A stretch of 64,000 nt of DNA, taken from assembly GCF_022809125.1 (NCBI RefSeq), contig NZ_JALGBI010000003.1, positions 186,001 through 250,000 of the forward strand, given 5' to 3'. Source of the DNA: Variovorax terrae (lineage in GTDB: Bacteria; Pseudomonadota; Gammaproteobacteria; Burkholderiales; Burkholderiaceae_C). The notes under the pieces are model-generated. The model had not been told where the DNA came from and did not search any database. It saw nothing but the letters and a program-made list of their open reading frames with translations. Position 1 is the first letter of the stretch. Every line of letters starts with the position of its first letter. A program made the position numbers and the translations under genes. Shown here piece by piece: positions 8,320 through 17,234 of this stretch.

Positions 8320-9609
8320 ATGATCCAGACCCTCAAGCACGGCCGCCCGCCCGAGGCCAAGGCCGGCCTGGGCGCGCAGGTGCGCGCCACCGTCGAAGCC
8401 ATCCTGGCCGACATCGAGGCGCGCGGCGACGCCGCCGTGCGCGCCTACAGCCAGCAGTTCGACCGCTGGTCGCCCGCCAGCTTCCGCCTCTCGGCTGAGG
8501 AGATCGCGGCCTGCATCGCACAGCTCAGCCCGCGCACGCTCGACGACATCCGCTTCGCGCAGGCGCAGATCCGCCGCTTTGCGCAGATCCAGCGCGACTC
8601 GATGAAGGACGTGGAGGTGGAAACGCTGCCCGGCGTCATCCTCGGCCACCGCCACATCCCGGTCAATTCGGTCGGCTGCTACATCCCCGGCGGCAAGTAC
8701 CCGCTGATCGCCTCGGCCCACATGAGCGTGCTCACGGCCAAGGTGGCGGGCGTGCCGCGCGTGATCGCCTGCGCCCCGCCGTTCGAGGGCCGGCCCTGCC
8801 CCGAGATCGTGGCCGCCATGCACCTGGCCGGCGCCGACGAGATCTACTGCCTGGGCGGCGTGCAGGCCGTGGCCGCGATGGCGCTGGGCACCGACACGAT
8901 CCCCGGCGTGGACATGATCGTCGGCCCCGGCAACGCCTACGTGGCCGAAGCCAAGCGCCAGCTGTTCGGCCGCGTGGGCATCGACCTGTTCGCCGGCCCG
9001 ACCGAGACGATGGTGATCTGCGACGACACGGTGGATGCCGAACTGGTGGCCGTGGACCTGCTGGGCCAGGCCGAGCACGGCCCCACCTCGCCGGCCTACT
9101 GCGTCACCACCAGCCCAAAGATCGCGGCCGAACTGCCCGCCGCCATCGAGGCCGTGCTGGCGCGGCTGGACACCGCGCCGGTGGCGCGCACCGCCTGGCT
9201 GGACTATGGCGAGATCCACCTGTGCGACAGCGACGAAGAGGCGCTCGAAGTGGCCGAGCGCCTGTGCTCCGAGCACGTGCAGGTGATGACGAAGGACCCC
9301 GACTGGTACCTGCGGCGCATGACGCGCTACGGCGCGCTGTTCCTGGGCCACCGCACCAACGTGAGCTACGGCGACAAGGTGATCGGCACCAACCACACGC
9401 TGCCCACGCAGGGCGCGGGCCGCTACACCGGCGGGCTGTGGGTCGGCAAGTTCATCAAGACCCACACCTACCAGCGCGTGCTGACCGACGCGGCCAGCGT
9501 GCTGGTGGGCGAATACTGCTCGCGCCTGTGCGGCTACGAGCACATGAGCGGCCACAAGGAGCAGGCCGACATCCGCGTGCGCCGGCTGTCCAGGGCGGTG
9601 GCGGCATGA
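8320..9609 (+). CDS. histidinol dehydrogenase-family NAD-dependent alcohol dehydrogenase (catabolic paralog)
   Basis: A 429-residue member of the HisD superfamily. The zinc-site segments are visible (LLGQAEHG and the later GTNHTLP), as is the catalytic pair in CSEHVQVM. The run [11 protein letters not shown] is characteristic of the HpsN-type subgroup, which oxidises dihydroxypropane-sulfonate, rather than of true HisD. There is no histidine-biosynthesis neighbour; instead it sits among SDRs, a lactonase and an FAA hydrolase, which argues for four-electron oxidation of a primary alcohol to an acid in the catabolic pathway. Its last codon overlaps the next SDR start (ATGA). The true substrate is unknown. 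Confidence 0.85.
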   Translation: MIQTLKHGRPPEAKAGLGAQVRATVEAILADIEARGDAAVRAYSQQFDRWSPASFRLSAEEIAACIAQLSPRTLDDIRFAQAQIRRFAQIQRDSMKDVEVETLPGVILGHRHIPVNSVGCYIPGGKYPLIASAHMSVLTAKVAGVPRVIACAPPFEGRPCPEIVAAMHLAGADEIYCLGGVQAVAAMALGTDTIPGVDMIVGPGNAYVAEAKRQLFGRVGIDLFAGPTETMVICDDTVDAELVAVDLLGQAEHGPTSPAYCVTTSPKIAAELPAAIEAVLARLDTAPVARTAWLDYGEIHLCDSDEEALEVAERLCSEHVQVMTKDPDWYLRRMTRYGALFLGHRTNVSYGDKVIGTNHTLPTQGAGRYTGGLWVGKFIKTHTYQRVLTDAASVLVGEYCSRLCGYEHMSGHKEQADIRVRRLSRAVAA

Positions 9610-10355
9610 CCCTGCCCCTCGCGGGCCGCGTGGCCCTGGTCACCGGCGGCGCCGGCGGCATCGGCCGCGCGGTCTGCACGGCGCTGGCCGAAGCCGGCGC
9701 CGGCGTGGCCGTGGGCTACCACCGCTCGGCCGATGCGGCGCATTCGCTGGCCGCCGGGCTTCCCGGCGCCGCGCATGCCGCCGTGGCCGCGCCCGTGACC
9801 GACAGCGCCGCCCTGGCCCGGACGGCGCAGGACATCCGCGCGCGCTGGGGCCGCTGCGACCTGGTGGTCAACTGCGCCGGCACCACGCGCTTCGTGCCGC
9901 ACGCCGAACTCGACGCGCTGGACGACGCCCTGTTCGACGAGGTGCTGGCCACCAACGTGCGCGGCCCCTTCGCCGTGGTGCGCGCGCTGCTGCCGCTGCT
10001 GCGCGACAGCGGCCACGGCCTGGTGGTCAACGTGTCGTCGATCGCTGCCGTCACCGCCATGGGCAGCAACGTCGCCTACTGCGCCTCCAAGGCCGCGCTG
10101 GACAACATGACGCGCTCGCTGGCGCGCGCCCTGGCGCCGGCGGTGCGCGTGCTGTCGGTCTCGCCCGGCCTGGCCGACACCGATTTCGTCAAGTCCATGG
10201 ACCGCGCCTGGCGCGACGAGCAGGCCGCGCGCACCCCGCTAGCGCGGCTGGCCGCGCCCGAGGAAGTCGGCCGTGCCGTCGTGGCCTGCGCCACCCAGCT
10301 CACCTTCACCACCGGCGCCGTGATCCCCGTGGACGGCGGACGGCCGCTGGCCTGA
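9606..10355 (+). CDS. short-chain dehydrogenase/reductase
   Basis: A 249-residue SDR with TGGAGGIG at the cofactor site, [12 protein letters not shown] and the catalytic YCASK, ending [10 protein letters not shown]. Its ATG overlaps the TGA of the HisD-like gene by four bases, so the two are translationally coupled. The pair may act in sequence on the same carbon chain. It is not a duplicate of the SDR at 6532-7314, since the helices after the glycine motif differ clearly. Specificity is unknown. Confidence 0.86.
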   Translation: MTLPLAGRVALVTGGAGGIGRAVCTALAEAGAGVAVGYHRSADAAHSLAAGLPGAAHAAVAAPVTDSAALARTAQDIRARWGRCDLVVNCAGTTRFVPHAELDALDDALFDEVLATNVRGPFAVVRALLPLLRDSGHGLVVNVSSIAAVTAMGSNVAYCASKAALDNMTRSLARALAPAVRVLSVSPGLADTDFVKSMDRAWRDEQAARTPLARLAAPEEVGRAVVACATQLTFTTGAVIPVDGGRPLA

Positions 10356-10390
10356 AACCGATTCGCCACAGCACCCTGGAGACCCTCCCC

Positions 10391-11383
10391 ATGAAACTCG
10401 CCTCCCTCAAGACCGGCAGCACGCGCGACGGCCGCCTCATCGTCGTCTCGCGCGACCTCGCGCGTGCCGTGGACGCCGCACCCGTGGCCGCCACGATGCG
10501 CGAACTGCTCGAAGACTGGGACGCCCGCGCGCCCCGGCTGCAGGCACTCTACGGCGCCCTCAACGCCGGCACGGCCGCCGGCGCCTTCGCCTTCGACCCG
10601 CGCCAGGCCCTGGCGCCGCTGCCGCGCAGCCACCAGTTCGTGGATGCCTCGGCGTTCCTCAACCACGGCGACATCATGGAGCGCGCCTACAAGCTCACGG
10701 TGAAGAAGACGCCCGGCATCCCGATCCTCGTGCCGCGCCAGGGCGACGACTTCCGCGGCCCGCACGACGACTACGAATTCCCCGCCGAGGCCGACCAGTG
10801 CGACTTCGAGGGCGAGTTCGCCGTCATCACCGACGACGTGCCCATGGGCGTGAGCGCCGCCGAGGCGGCCAGGCACATCAAGCTGGTCACCCTCCTCAAC
10901 GACGTGAGCATGCGCGGCCACCTCACGCGCGAACTGCAGATGGGCTTCGGCCTGGTGCAGGCCAAGCCGGCCACCATCTTCGCGCCGGTGGCCGTCACGC
11001 CCGACGAGCTGGGCCCCGCCTGGCAGGACGGGCGCGTGCACCTGGACATGAAGGTCACGCGCAACGGCGAGTGGTTCGGCCACCCCAATGGCCGCGAGAT
11101 GGACTGGGGCTTCGGCGAGATGATCGCCCACATGGCCTACAACCGGAAGCTGGGCGCTGGCTTCGTGCTCGGCTCGGGCACGGTGTCCAACAAGGGCTAC
11201 CGCGAAGTCGGCTCGGCCTGCCTGGCCGAGCGCCGCGCGGTGGAGACGCTGGACCACGGCGCAGCGCAGACCGACTTCCTGAAGTTTGGCGAAACGCTGC
11301 GCTTCGAGGTGGCGGGTGCGGACGGCACCTCGGTGTTCGGCGCCATCGACGTGCGCTTCGTGCCGTTCAAGGCGGGCGCATGA
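10391..11383 (+). CDS. fumarylacetoacetate hydrolase-family protein
   Basis: A 330-residue FAA-family protein. The metal site is suggested by the acidic run in QCDFEGEFAVI and by VTLLNDVSMRG, and the C-terminal half (GSGTVSNKGYREVGSACLAERR) matches the long-form FAA hydrolases that act on acylpyruvates or 2-keto-4-pentenoate-like acids. AGGAC-like bases precede the ATG only weakly. It overlaps the next gene by four bases (ATGA). In context it is a candidate for the carbon-carbon cleavage or hydration step of the island. It is distinct from the true fumarylacetoacetase at 21583-22926. Confidence 0.83.
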   Translation: MKLASLKTGSTRDGRLIVVSRDLARAVDAAPVAATMRELLEDWDARAPRLQALYGALNAGTAAGAFAFDPRQALAPLPRSHQFVDASAFLNHGDIMERAYKLTVKKTPGIPILVPRQGDDFRGPHDDYEFPAEADQCDFEGEFAVITDDVPMGVSAAEAARHIKLVTLLNDVSMRGHLTRELQMGFGLVQAKPATIFAPVAVTPDELGPAWQDGRVHLDMKVTRNGEWFGHPNGREMDWGFGEMIAHMAYNRKLGAGFVLGSGTVSNKGYREVGSACLAERRAVETLDHGAAQTDFLKFGETLRFEVAGADGTSVFGAIDVRFVPFKAGA

Positions 11384-12366
11384 AGGTCCTGGTCACCGGC
11401 GCGGCCGGCTTCGTGGGCGCGGCGCTGGCGGCGCGCATCGCCGCCGACCCGCAGGCCCTGGGTCCCGGCCCGGTGCAAGAGTTGGCGCTGGCCGACCTGG
11501 GCTTTCCCGGCCCGGCCACGAGCGGCCCCGGCGCGGCGCGCGTGCGCCAGGCCCGCGGCGACATCGCCGACCCGGCCTACCTGGACGCGCTGATCGCCGA
11601 GGACTTCGACCTCGTGTTCCACCTCGCCAGCGTGCCCGGCGGGCAGGCCGAGCGCGACAGCGCCCTGGGCACCGCCGCCAACCTGCACGCGGCCACGCGG
11701 CTGCTGCTGGGCCTGGCCGCGCAGACGCCGCAGCGCCAGCAGGCGCGCCGCGCGCCGCCGGTGCTGGTATTCACGAGCACGGTGGCGGTGTACGGCGCCG
11801 CACTGCCGGCGCAGGTGGACGAGGCCACGCTGCTGCGCCCCGCCACCAGCTACGGCGCGCACAAGCTGATGACCGAGATCCTGCTGTCGGACCTGTCGCG
11901 GCGCGGCACGCTGGACGGCCGCGCCGTGCGCCTGCCCGGCATCGTGGCGCGCCCGGCGCAAGCCGGCGGCCACGTCTCGGCCTTCATGAGCAACATCTTC
12001 CACGCGCTGGCGGCGGGCCAGCCGTTCGACTGCCCGGTGTCGGCCGAGGCCACCTGCTGGTGGATGTCGCGCCAGCGCTGCGTCGACAACCTACTGCAGC
12101 TCGCGCGCATGAGCGCGCCGCCCGCGGGCGCGCCGCGCGTCTGGGCCATGCCGGTGCTGCGCCACTCGATGGCCGAGCTGGTGGACGCGCTGGCGCGCCG
12201 CTTCGGCGACGACCGGCGCGCCCTGGTGCGCTGGCGGCCCGAGCCCGCCGTCGAGGCCCAGTTCGGCCGCCAGCCGCCGCTCGTGAGCGACGCCGCGCGC
12301 GCGCTCGGCCTGGCCGACGACGGCGACATCGACGCACTGGTCGAGCGCGCCCTGGCGGCCGGGTAG
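11380..12366 (+). CDS. NAD-dependent epimerase/dehydratase (DenD-like)
   Basis: A 328-residue extended SDR with the N-terminal VTGAAGFVGAAL Rossmann motif, FHLASVPGGQAE, the serine strand VFTSTVAVYG and the catalytic YGAHK. The SVPGGQAERD segment resembles D-erythronate dehydrogenase (DenD) and related sugar-acid oxidoreductases. ATGA overlap with the FAA-family gene indicates coupling. It may oxidise a polyhydroxy acid from the lactonase branch; the DenD-like assignment rests on pattern memory, not on alignment. Confidence 0.78.
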   Translation: MKVLVTGAAGFVGAALAARIAADPQALGPGPVQELALADLGFPGPATSGPGAARVRQARGDIADPAYLDALIAEDFDLVFHLASVPGGQAERDSALGTAANLHAATRLLLGLAAQTPQRQQARRAPPVLVFTSTVAVYGAALPAQVDEATLLRPATSYGAHKLMTEILLSDLSRRGTLDGRAVRLPGIVARPAQAGGHVSAFMSNIFHALAAGQPFDCPVSAEATCWWMSRQRCVDNLLQLARMSAPPAGAPRVWAMPVLRHSMAELVDALARRFGDDRRALVRWRPEPAVEAQFGRQPPLVSDAARALGLADDGDIDALVERALAAG

Positions 12367-12392
12367 CGCCCCACACCCCCTCAGGAGACATC

Positions 12393-13397
12393 ATGAACCC
12401 GAATTTCAAGCCGAATCGCCGCAACGTCCTCGTTGCATCGTCATTGTTTGCTATGAATTTAGTAGCAAAATCCGCCTTCGCCCAGCGCCCCGCCTGGCCC
12501 GACAAGCCGATCCGGCTGGTGATCCCCTTCGCCTCCGGCGGCACGGCCGACCTGGTGGCGCGGCTGCTGGCCAACGTGCTGTCCGAGCGCCTGGGCCAGC
12601 CCGTGGTGGTGGATGCCAAGGCCGGCGCCAACGGCATCATCGGCGCCGACGCGGTGGCCAAGGCCGCCCCCGACGGCGCCACGCTGCTGCTGCACAGCTC
12701 GGCCCATGCGATCAACGCGAGCCTGTACAAGAAGCTGCCCTACGACACCGAGCGCGCCTTCACCGCGGTGGCGCCGGTGGTGGCGCCAGGCGTCTTCGTG
12801 ATCGCGGTGCACCCCTCGCTGCCCGCGCGCAACCTGCGCGAGCTGATCGACTACGCCCGGGTCCATCCCGACACCGTGAGCTACGGCTCGGCCGGCATCG
12901 GCAACGGGCTGCACCTGGCCGGCGAGATGCTGGCGCAGGCGGCCGGCATCCGGCTGCTGCATGTGCCCTACAAGGGCGCGGCGCCCATCGTCAACGACTT
13001 GGTCGGCGGCCAGATCAAGATGATGTTCAACAGCCCGCTGGCGGTGCAGTCCTTCGTCAAGGAAGGCAAGCTGCGCCTGATCGCGCAGACCGGGCTCAAG
13101 CGCTCGGCCGCCCTGCCCGACCTGCCCACGGTCAGCGAGTCGGGCCTGCCCGGCTACGAGGCCACGAGCTGGTACGGCCTGTACGCGCCCGCCGGCACGC
13201 CGGCCGACATCGTGGCGCGGCTCAACGCCGAGACCCTGCGCGCGATGAACCTGCCCGAAGTCATGGACAAGCTGGCCGTGCTGGGCACGGGTGCATTGGC
13301 GCCCACCTCGCCCGCGCAGTTCGCGGCCTTCACCCACGGCGAGATCGAGCGCTATGCGCGCGTGATCCGAGCCGCCCAGCTGTCGCTGGACAGCTGA
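12393..13397 (+). CDS. Bug/TctC-family periplasmic receptor whose signal peptide is repeat-derived
   Basis: A 334-residue tripartite tricarboxylate transporter receptor of the Bug family. The mature start WPDKPIRLVIPFASGGTADL is diagnostic, and HVPYKGAAP and LPTVSESGLPGY are conserved downstream. AGGAGA precedes the ATG at 12393. Codons 8 to about 25 are encoded by a copy of the short repeat found elsewhere in intergenic DNA (12414-12468), so most of the twin-arginine n-region and hydrophobic core is repeat sequence (VASSLFAMNLVAK), ending in a normal AFAQ cleavage site. No TctA or TctB gene is in the window. The ligand is unknown, probably a carboxylate. Confidence 0.88.
   Translation: MNPNFKPNRRNVLVASSLFAMNLVAKSAFAQRPAWPDKPIRLVIPFASGGTADLVARLLANVLSERLGQPVVVDAKAGANGIIGADAVAKAAPDGATLLLHSSAHAINASLYKKLPYDTERAFTAVAPVVAPGVFVIAVHPSLPARNLRELIDYARVHPDTVSYGSAGIGNGLHLAGEMLAQAAGIRLLHVPYKGAAPIVNDLVGGQIKMMFNSPLAVQSFVKEGKLRLIAQTGLKRSAALPDLPTVSESGLPGYEATSWYGLYAPAGTPADIVARLNAETLRAMNLPEVMDKLAVLGTGALAPTSPAQFAAFTHGEIERYARVIRAAQLSLDS
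12414..12468 (+). repeat. short Comamonadaceae-type repeat, copy 1, inside a coding region
   Basis: About 55 bases resembling the repeat at 59995-60052. The part tcattgtttgctat is identical, and the imperfect inverted core (gctatgaatttagtagc, 12450-12466) is retained with drift. The upstream half keeps aacgtcc and cgt. It lies within codons 8-25 of the Bug receptor gene and is read in frame without a stop. Confidence 0.75.
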
Positions 13398-13432
13398 CGA
13401 GCCCCTTTCACCCCACCCGAGGAGACCTTCCC

Positions 13433-14407
13433 ATGAACATCAACCGCCGCCAGGGCCTGGCCCTGGGCACGGCCGCGCTGCTGGGCACCGCCGCACGCGG
13501 CGCCTTCGCACAGGACTACCCGAACAAGCCCGTGCGCGTGATCGTGCCCTTTCCGGCCGGCACCGGGCTCGATGTGGACTCGCGCTTCTTCACCGCGCGC
13601 CTGTCGGTCCTGCTGGGCCAGCCCATCGTGATCGAGAACCGCCCCGGCGCCGCCGGCACCATCGGCACCGACTACGCTGCCAAGCAGGCGGCCGACGGCT
13701 ACACGCTCTACATGGGCTCGACCAGCGCGCTGTCCTACATCCCGCAGCTCTACACCCGGCTCAACTACAAGCTCGGCGACTTCACGGCTGTGAGCCAGCT
13801 CGCGCTGCTGCAGGGCGCGCTGATCGCCAACCCGCAGCTGCCGGTGAAGAACGCCGCCGAACTGGTGGCGCTGTCCAAGGCCAGGCCCGGCACCATTCGC
13901 GCGGCCACGCAGGGCGTGGGCAGCTTCTCGCACATGGTGGGCGAGTGGTTCGTGATGGCCACGGGCGCCTCGGTCGAGTTCATTCCCTACAACACCTCCA
14001 GCCCGTTCGCGAGCGTGCTGGCCGGCGACACGCAGCTCATCTTCGACGCGCTGCCCGCCTCCATGACCAACATCCAGGGCGGCAAGCTCAAGGCCCTGGC
14101 CGTGACCGGCGCACAGCGCCAGCCGCTGCTGCCCGAGGTGCCGACCTACCGCGAGCAGGGCATCGCCAACTTCGAGCCCTTCACCTGGTTCGGGCTGATG
14201 GCGCCCACCGGCACGCCCGCGGCCATCGTGCAGCGCGTTTCCGCCGCCTGCGCGCAGGTGGCGAAGATGCCCGAGTCCATCGAGCGCTACAAGGCGCTGG
14301 GCGGCGCGCCCGTGGGCAACACGCCCGACGAGTACGCGGCCTTCATCAGGTCCGAGCAGGCCAAGTGGATTCCGGTGGTGCAGCGCACCGGCATCAGGCT
14401 CGATTGA
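13433..14407 (+). CDS. Bug/TctC-family periplasmic receptor
   Basis: A 324-residue Bug receptor with a twin-arginine-containing signal peptide (NRRQGLALGTAALL, cleavage near AFAQ) and the diagnostic mature start YPNKPVRVIVPFPAGTG. It ends DRTGIRLD-like after the usual LPEVPTYREQGI and ADGYTLYMG motifs. AGGAGA precedes the ATG. It follows another Bug gene by 35 bases and precedes the first cyclase gene by 13, which places both receptors inside the operon. It diverges enough from its neighbour to suggest a different ligand. Confidence 0.88.
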   Translation: MNINRRQGLALGTAALLGTAARGAFAQDYPNKPVRVIVPFPAGTGLDVDSRFFTARLSVLLGQPIVIENRPGAAGTIGTDYAAKQAADGYTLYMGSTSALSYIPQLYTRLNYKLGDFTAVSQLALLQGALIANPQLPVKNAAELVALSKARPGTIRAATQGVGSFSHMVGEWFVMATGASVEFIPYNTSSPFASVLAGDTQLIFDALPASMTNIQGGKLKALAVTGAQRQPLLPEVPTYREQGIANFEPFTWFGLMAPTGTPAAIVQRVSAACAQVAKMPESIERYKALGGAPVGNTPDEYAAFIRSEQAKWIPVVQRTGIRLD

Positions 14408-14420
14408 CGAGGAGCCCGCC

Positions 14421-15224
14421 ATGCCCCGCCGCTTCGTCGATCTGTCGATCTACCTCGAAAACGACGTGCTGTCCGATCCGCCGCCGCTGGCGCCGAAGAT
14501 CACCTACCAGCAGCACGCCGACACGCTGCCCGAATTCCTGCAGATGCTGCCCGGCACGAAGGCCGAGGACTTCCCCGGCGGCGAGGCCGCTGCCGCGGAG
14601 TGGGTGACGCTGACCACGCACAACGGCACGCACCTGGACGCGCCCTGGCACTTCCACTCCACCATGGACGAGAAGGCCGGCGGCGCGCGCCGCTCCATGA
14701 CCATCGACGAAGTGCCGCTGGACTGGTGTTTCCGCCCCGGCGTGAAGCTGGACTTCCGCCACTTCCCCGATGGCTACGTGGCCGGCGCCGCCGACGTGGA
14801 GGCCGAGCTCAGGCGCATCGGCCACGTGCTCAAGCCGCTGGACATCGTGGTGGTCAACACCCGCGCCGGCTCGCGCTACGGCCACAACGACTTCGTGAGC
14901 GCCGGCTGCGGCATGGGCTACGAGGCCACCATGTACCTGCTGGAGCGCGGCGTGCGCCTGACCGGCACCGACGCCTGGAGCTGGGACGCGCCGTTCCAGT
15001 ACACCGCGCAGAAGTTCGCCGAGACCGGCGACACCTCGTTGCTGTGGGAGGGCCACAAGGCCGGGCGCGACATCGGCTACTGCCACCTGGAGAAGCTGCA
15101 CAACCTGGAGGCCCTGCCGGGCGACGGCTTCATCATCAGCTGCTTCCCGCACAAGATCCGCGGCGCGTCCGCGGGCTGGACGCGCGCCGTCGCCATCTTC
15201 GGCGACCCCGACGCGGCTGAATAG
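14421..15224 (+). CDS. cyclase family protein (kynurenine formamidase-like), first copy
   Basis: A 267-residue metal-dependent hydrolase of the cyclase / kynurenine formamidase family. The signature HNGTHLDAPWHF at residues 67-78 provides the metal-binding histidines and aspartate. GAGGAG precedes the ATG. A second gene at 20702-21508 encodes a protein of nearly the same length with the motif at identical positions and long identical stretches in its second half (for example GCGMGYEATMYLLERG). Family members open cyclic amides or hydrolyse N-formyl compounds, so a ring-opening step of an N-heterocycle or related compound is plausible. The substrate is unknown. Confidence 0.87.
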   Translation: MPRRFVDLSIYLENDVLSDPPPLAPKITYQQHADTLPEFLQMLPGTKAEDFPGGEAAAAEWVTLTTHNGTHLDAPWHFHSTMDEKAGGARRSMTIDEVPLDWCFRPGVKLDFRHFPDGYVAGAADVEAELRRIGHVLKPLDIVVVNTRAGSRYGHNDFVSAGCGMGYEATMYLLERGVRLTGTDAWSWDAPFQYTAQKFAETGDTSLLWEGHKAGRDIGYCHLEKLHNLEALPGDGFIISCFPHKIRGASAGWTRAVAIFGDPDAAE

Positions 15225-15251
15225 AAAGAAGAAAAAGGAAAACGTCTCACC

Positions 15252-16415
15252 ATGTCCATGTTCCAGTATTTCCCCACCAACTACGTCTGGAGCCTCGCCG
15301 TCTGCGGCGCGCTCGAGGCCGGCGCCAAGATCGGCGAGATCGACGAGGCTTGCCGCCCGCTGCTCGACGTGGCGCGCCAGGGCGACGACCCGGGCACCGA
15401 GGCCTTCTTCCATGCCTGGCAGTCAATGGCCGACAAGCTGATCGTTCTGGCCGAAGAAGACGAGGCGCGCGGCCGGCGCTTTTCCGCCGGCGAGAAGCTG
15501 CAGCGCGCCGCGCTGTACCTGCAGACCGCCGAGCGGCTGCAGGCGCACGGCTTCGCGCCGCGCAAGGCCATGTACCGGCAGCTGCTCGACTGCTTCCAGC
15601 GGGCGCAGGTGCTCATGCAGTCCTCCTGCACGCGCATCGAGATCCCCTATGCCCACGCGCACATCGCGGGCCTGCTGGTGCGCGCCCCTTCGGCGCCGGC
15701 ACGCTCGCCGCTGCTGGTGATGCTCAACGGCCTGGACAGCACCAAGGAGATGATCTACCCCAACGCGATCACCCAGCAGCTCACGCAGCGCGGCATCTCG
15801 GTGCTCTACCTGGACCAGCCCGGCAGCGGCGAGGCGCTGCGCCTGCACGGCCTCGCCGCCGTGCCCGAGACGGAGCAGTGGGCCACGCCGGTGATGGACT
15901 GGCTGCAGCAGCGGGGCGACATCGACCCGGAGCGCATCGGCCTGGCCGGCGTCTCGCTGGGCGGCTACTACTGCCCGCGCGCCGTGGCCTTCGAGCCGCG
16001 CTTCGCGCTCGGCGTGGTCTGGGGCGCCAACCACGACTGGCGCGAGGTGCAGAAGCGCCGCCTGCGGCGCGAGGGCGAAAACCCGGTGCCGCACTACTGG
16101 GAGCATGTGCGCTGGGTGTTCGGCGCCCGGGACATGGACGACTTCATGGCCATCGCCGAGCGCATGCACCTGGACGGCGTGCTGGACCGCGTGCGCGTGC
16201 CCTTCCTGGTGACCCACGGCGAGCAGGACAAACAGATTCCGCTGGAGTACGCGCACCGCAGCTACGAGCAGCTCGTCAACAGCCCCGACCGCGAACTCAA
16301 GATCTTCACCGAGCGCGAAGGCGGCGTGCACCACGTGAGCCTGGACAACATGGCCAACGCCGGTGCCTACATCGCCGACTGGGTGGCCGAGCGCCTGGGC
16401 GGCCGCACTGGATGA
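15252..16415 (+). CDS. alpha/beta hydrolase with helical N-terminal cap (C-C hydrolase type)
   Basis: A 387-residue alpha/beta hydrolase with a long helical N-terminal domain (residues 1-130), as in 2,6-dihydroxypseudooxynicotine hydrolase and FrsA-like proteins. The nucleophile is Ser235 in AGVSLGGYY, the acid probably the Asp in HGEQDKQIP, and the histidine in GGVHHVS. NGLDSTKEM forms the oxyanion-loop region. The cap domain and the nearby cyclase suggest carbon-carbon bond hydrolysis in catabolism of a ring compound. It is 27 bases downstream of the cyclase gene. Assignment of the reaction is inference from the family. Confidence 0.8.
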   Translation: MSMFQYFPTNYVWSLAVCGALEAGAKIGEIDEACRPLLDVARQGDDPGTEAFFHAWQSMADKLIVLAEEDEARGRRFSAGEKLQRAALYLQTAERLQAHGFAPRKAMYRQLLDCFQRAQVLMQSSCTRIEIPYAHAHIAGLLVRAPSAPARSPLLVMLNGLDSTKEMIYPNAITQQLTQRGISVLYLDQPGSGEALRLHGLAAVPETEQWATPVMDWLQQRGDIDPERIGLAGVSLGGYYCPRAVAFEPRFALGVVWGANHDWREVQKRRLRREGENPVPHYWEHVRWVFGARDMDDFMAIAERMHLDGVLDRVRVPFLVTHGEQDKQIPLEYAHRSYEQLVNSPDRELKIFTEREGGVHHVSLDNMANAGAYIADWVAERLGGRTG

Positions 16416-16508
16416 CGCCACAGGCGGCACGGACGGCGGCGGTGCCGGAATACCCGATCAGGGTTTTACCGGATGCTCAAATCTTTTATCAACTGTCCAA
16501 TTCCAGGC

Positions 16509-17234
16509 ATGGAGCCACCTGTCCGCCGCCCGCCCGCCCCCTCCCGCCCCGACCGGCGCGGGGCCATCCTGCTGGCCGCGGAAAAGCTGTTCGCGCAGCG
16601 CGGCTACCACGCGGTGTCGGTGCGCCAGATCGCGGAAGAAGCCGGAGTGCCTCCGGCGCTGGTGGCCTACTACTTCGGCCAGAAGCACGACCTGTTCCAC
16701 GCCATCTTCACGCACTGGTCCGGCACCATCGAGGAGCGGCTGGCGGGGCTGCGCGCGGTCGAGCGCGAGCCGCACGACATGGACAAGCTGCGCCGCATCG
16801 TGCAGGCCTTCATCCGCCCGGTGATCCGGCTGCGCGCCAGCCCCGAGGGCGAGTACTACGCGCTGCTGATCACCCAGGGCCTGGGCAGCCAGCAGGACGA
16901 GGCCGACCGCGTGCTGCGCGAGTTCTTCGACCCGCTGGCCGACGCCTTCATCACGGCCCTGCACGACACGCTGCGCCACGAGGCGCCGCAGGCCGACCGC
17001 GCCGCCGTGGCCTGGTGCTACCAGTTCGCGCTGGGCGCGCTGTCGCACCATCTGAGCGACCGGCGCGTGGCGCGGCTGTCGCACGACGCCTGCCGGCCCA
17101 ACGACCCGCAGGCCGCGCCGCTGCTGGTCGAGTTCATCGTGCACGGCATCCGCGGCGTGCTGGCCGCGCTGCCGGCGCCCGCCCCCTCCCCCCGAGCCAC
17201 CCCCCGATCACGAGAAAAAAGGAGACCTTCATGA
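16509..17234 (+). CDS. TetR/AcrR-family transcriptional regulator
   Basis: A 241-residue TetR-type regulator. The helix-turn-helix lies in GYHAVSVRQIAEEAGVPPALVAYYFGQKHDLF (about residues 30-65), and the long C-terminal part, with QRRAD-type acidic helices, is the ligand-binding domain. I prefer the ATG at 16509 because an N-terminal Pro/Arg tail directly precedes the first helix; an ATG at 16473 is in frame. The last codons overlap the ATG of the following binding-protein gene (ATGA). It therefore likely controls the ABC importer with which it is co-transcribed. Confidence 0.83.
   Translation: MEPPVRRPPAPSRPDRRGAILLAAEKLFAQRGYHAVSVRQIAEEAGVPPALVAYYFGQKHDLFHAIFTHWSGTIEERLAGLRAVEREPHDMDKLRRIVQAFIRPVIRLRASPEGEYYALLITQGLGSQQDEADRVLREFFDPLADAFITALHDTLRHEAPQADRAAVAWCYQFALGALSHHLSDRRVARLSHDACRPNDPQAAPLLVEFIVHGIRGVLAALPAPAPSPRATPRSREKRRPS

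Noticed and set aside
8320..9609. Histidine biosynthesis gene hisD
   Set aside because: Signature run [11 protein letters not shown] and the catabolic neighbours point to an HpsN-type paralog instead.
15350..17230. Long frame before the second binding protein, in register with it
   Set aside because: The part before 17231 is a shadow of the C-C hydrolase and TetR genes. Homology and the ribosome-binding site begin at 17231.
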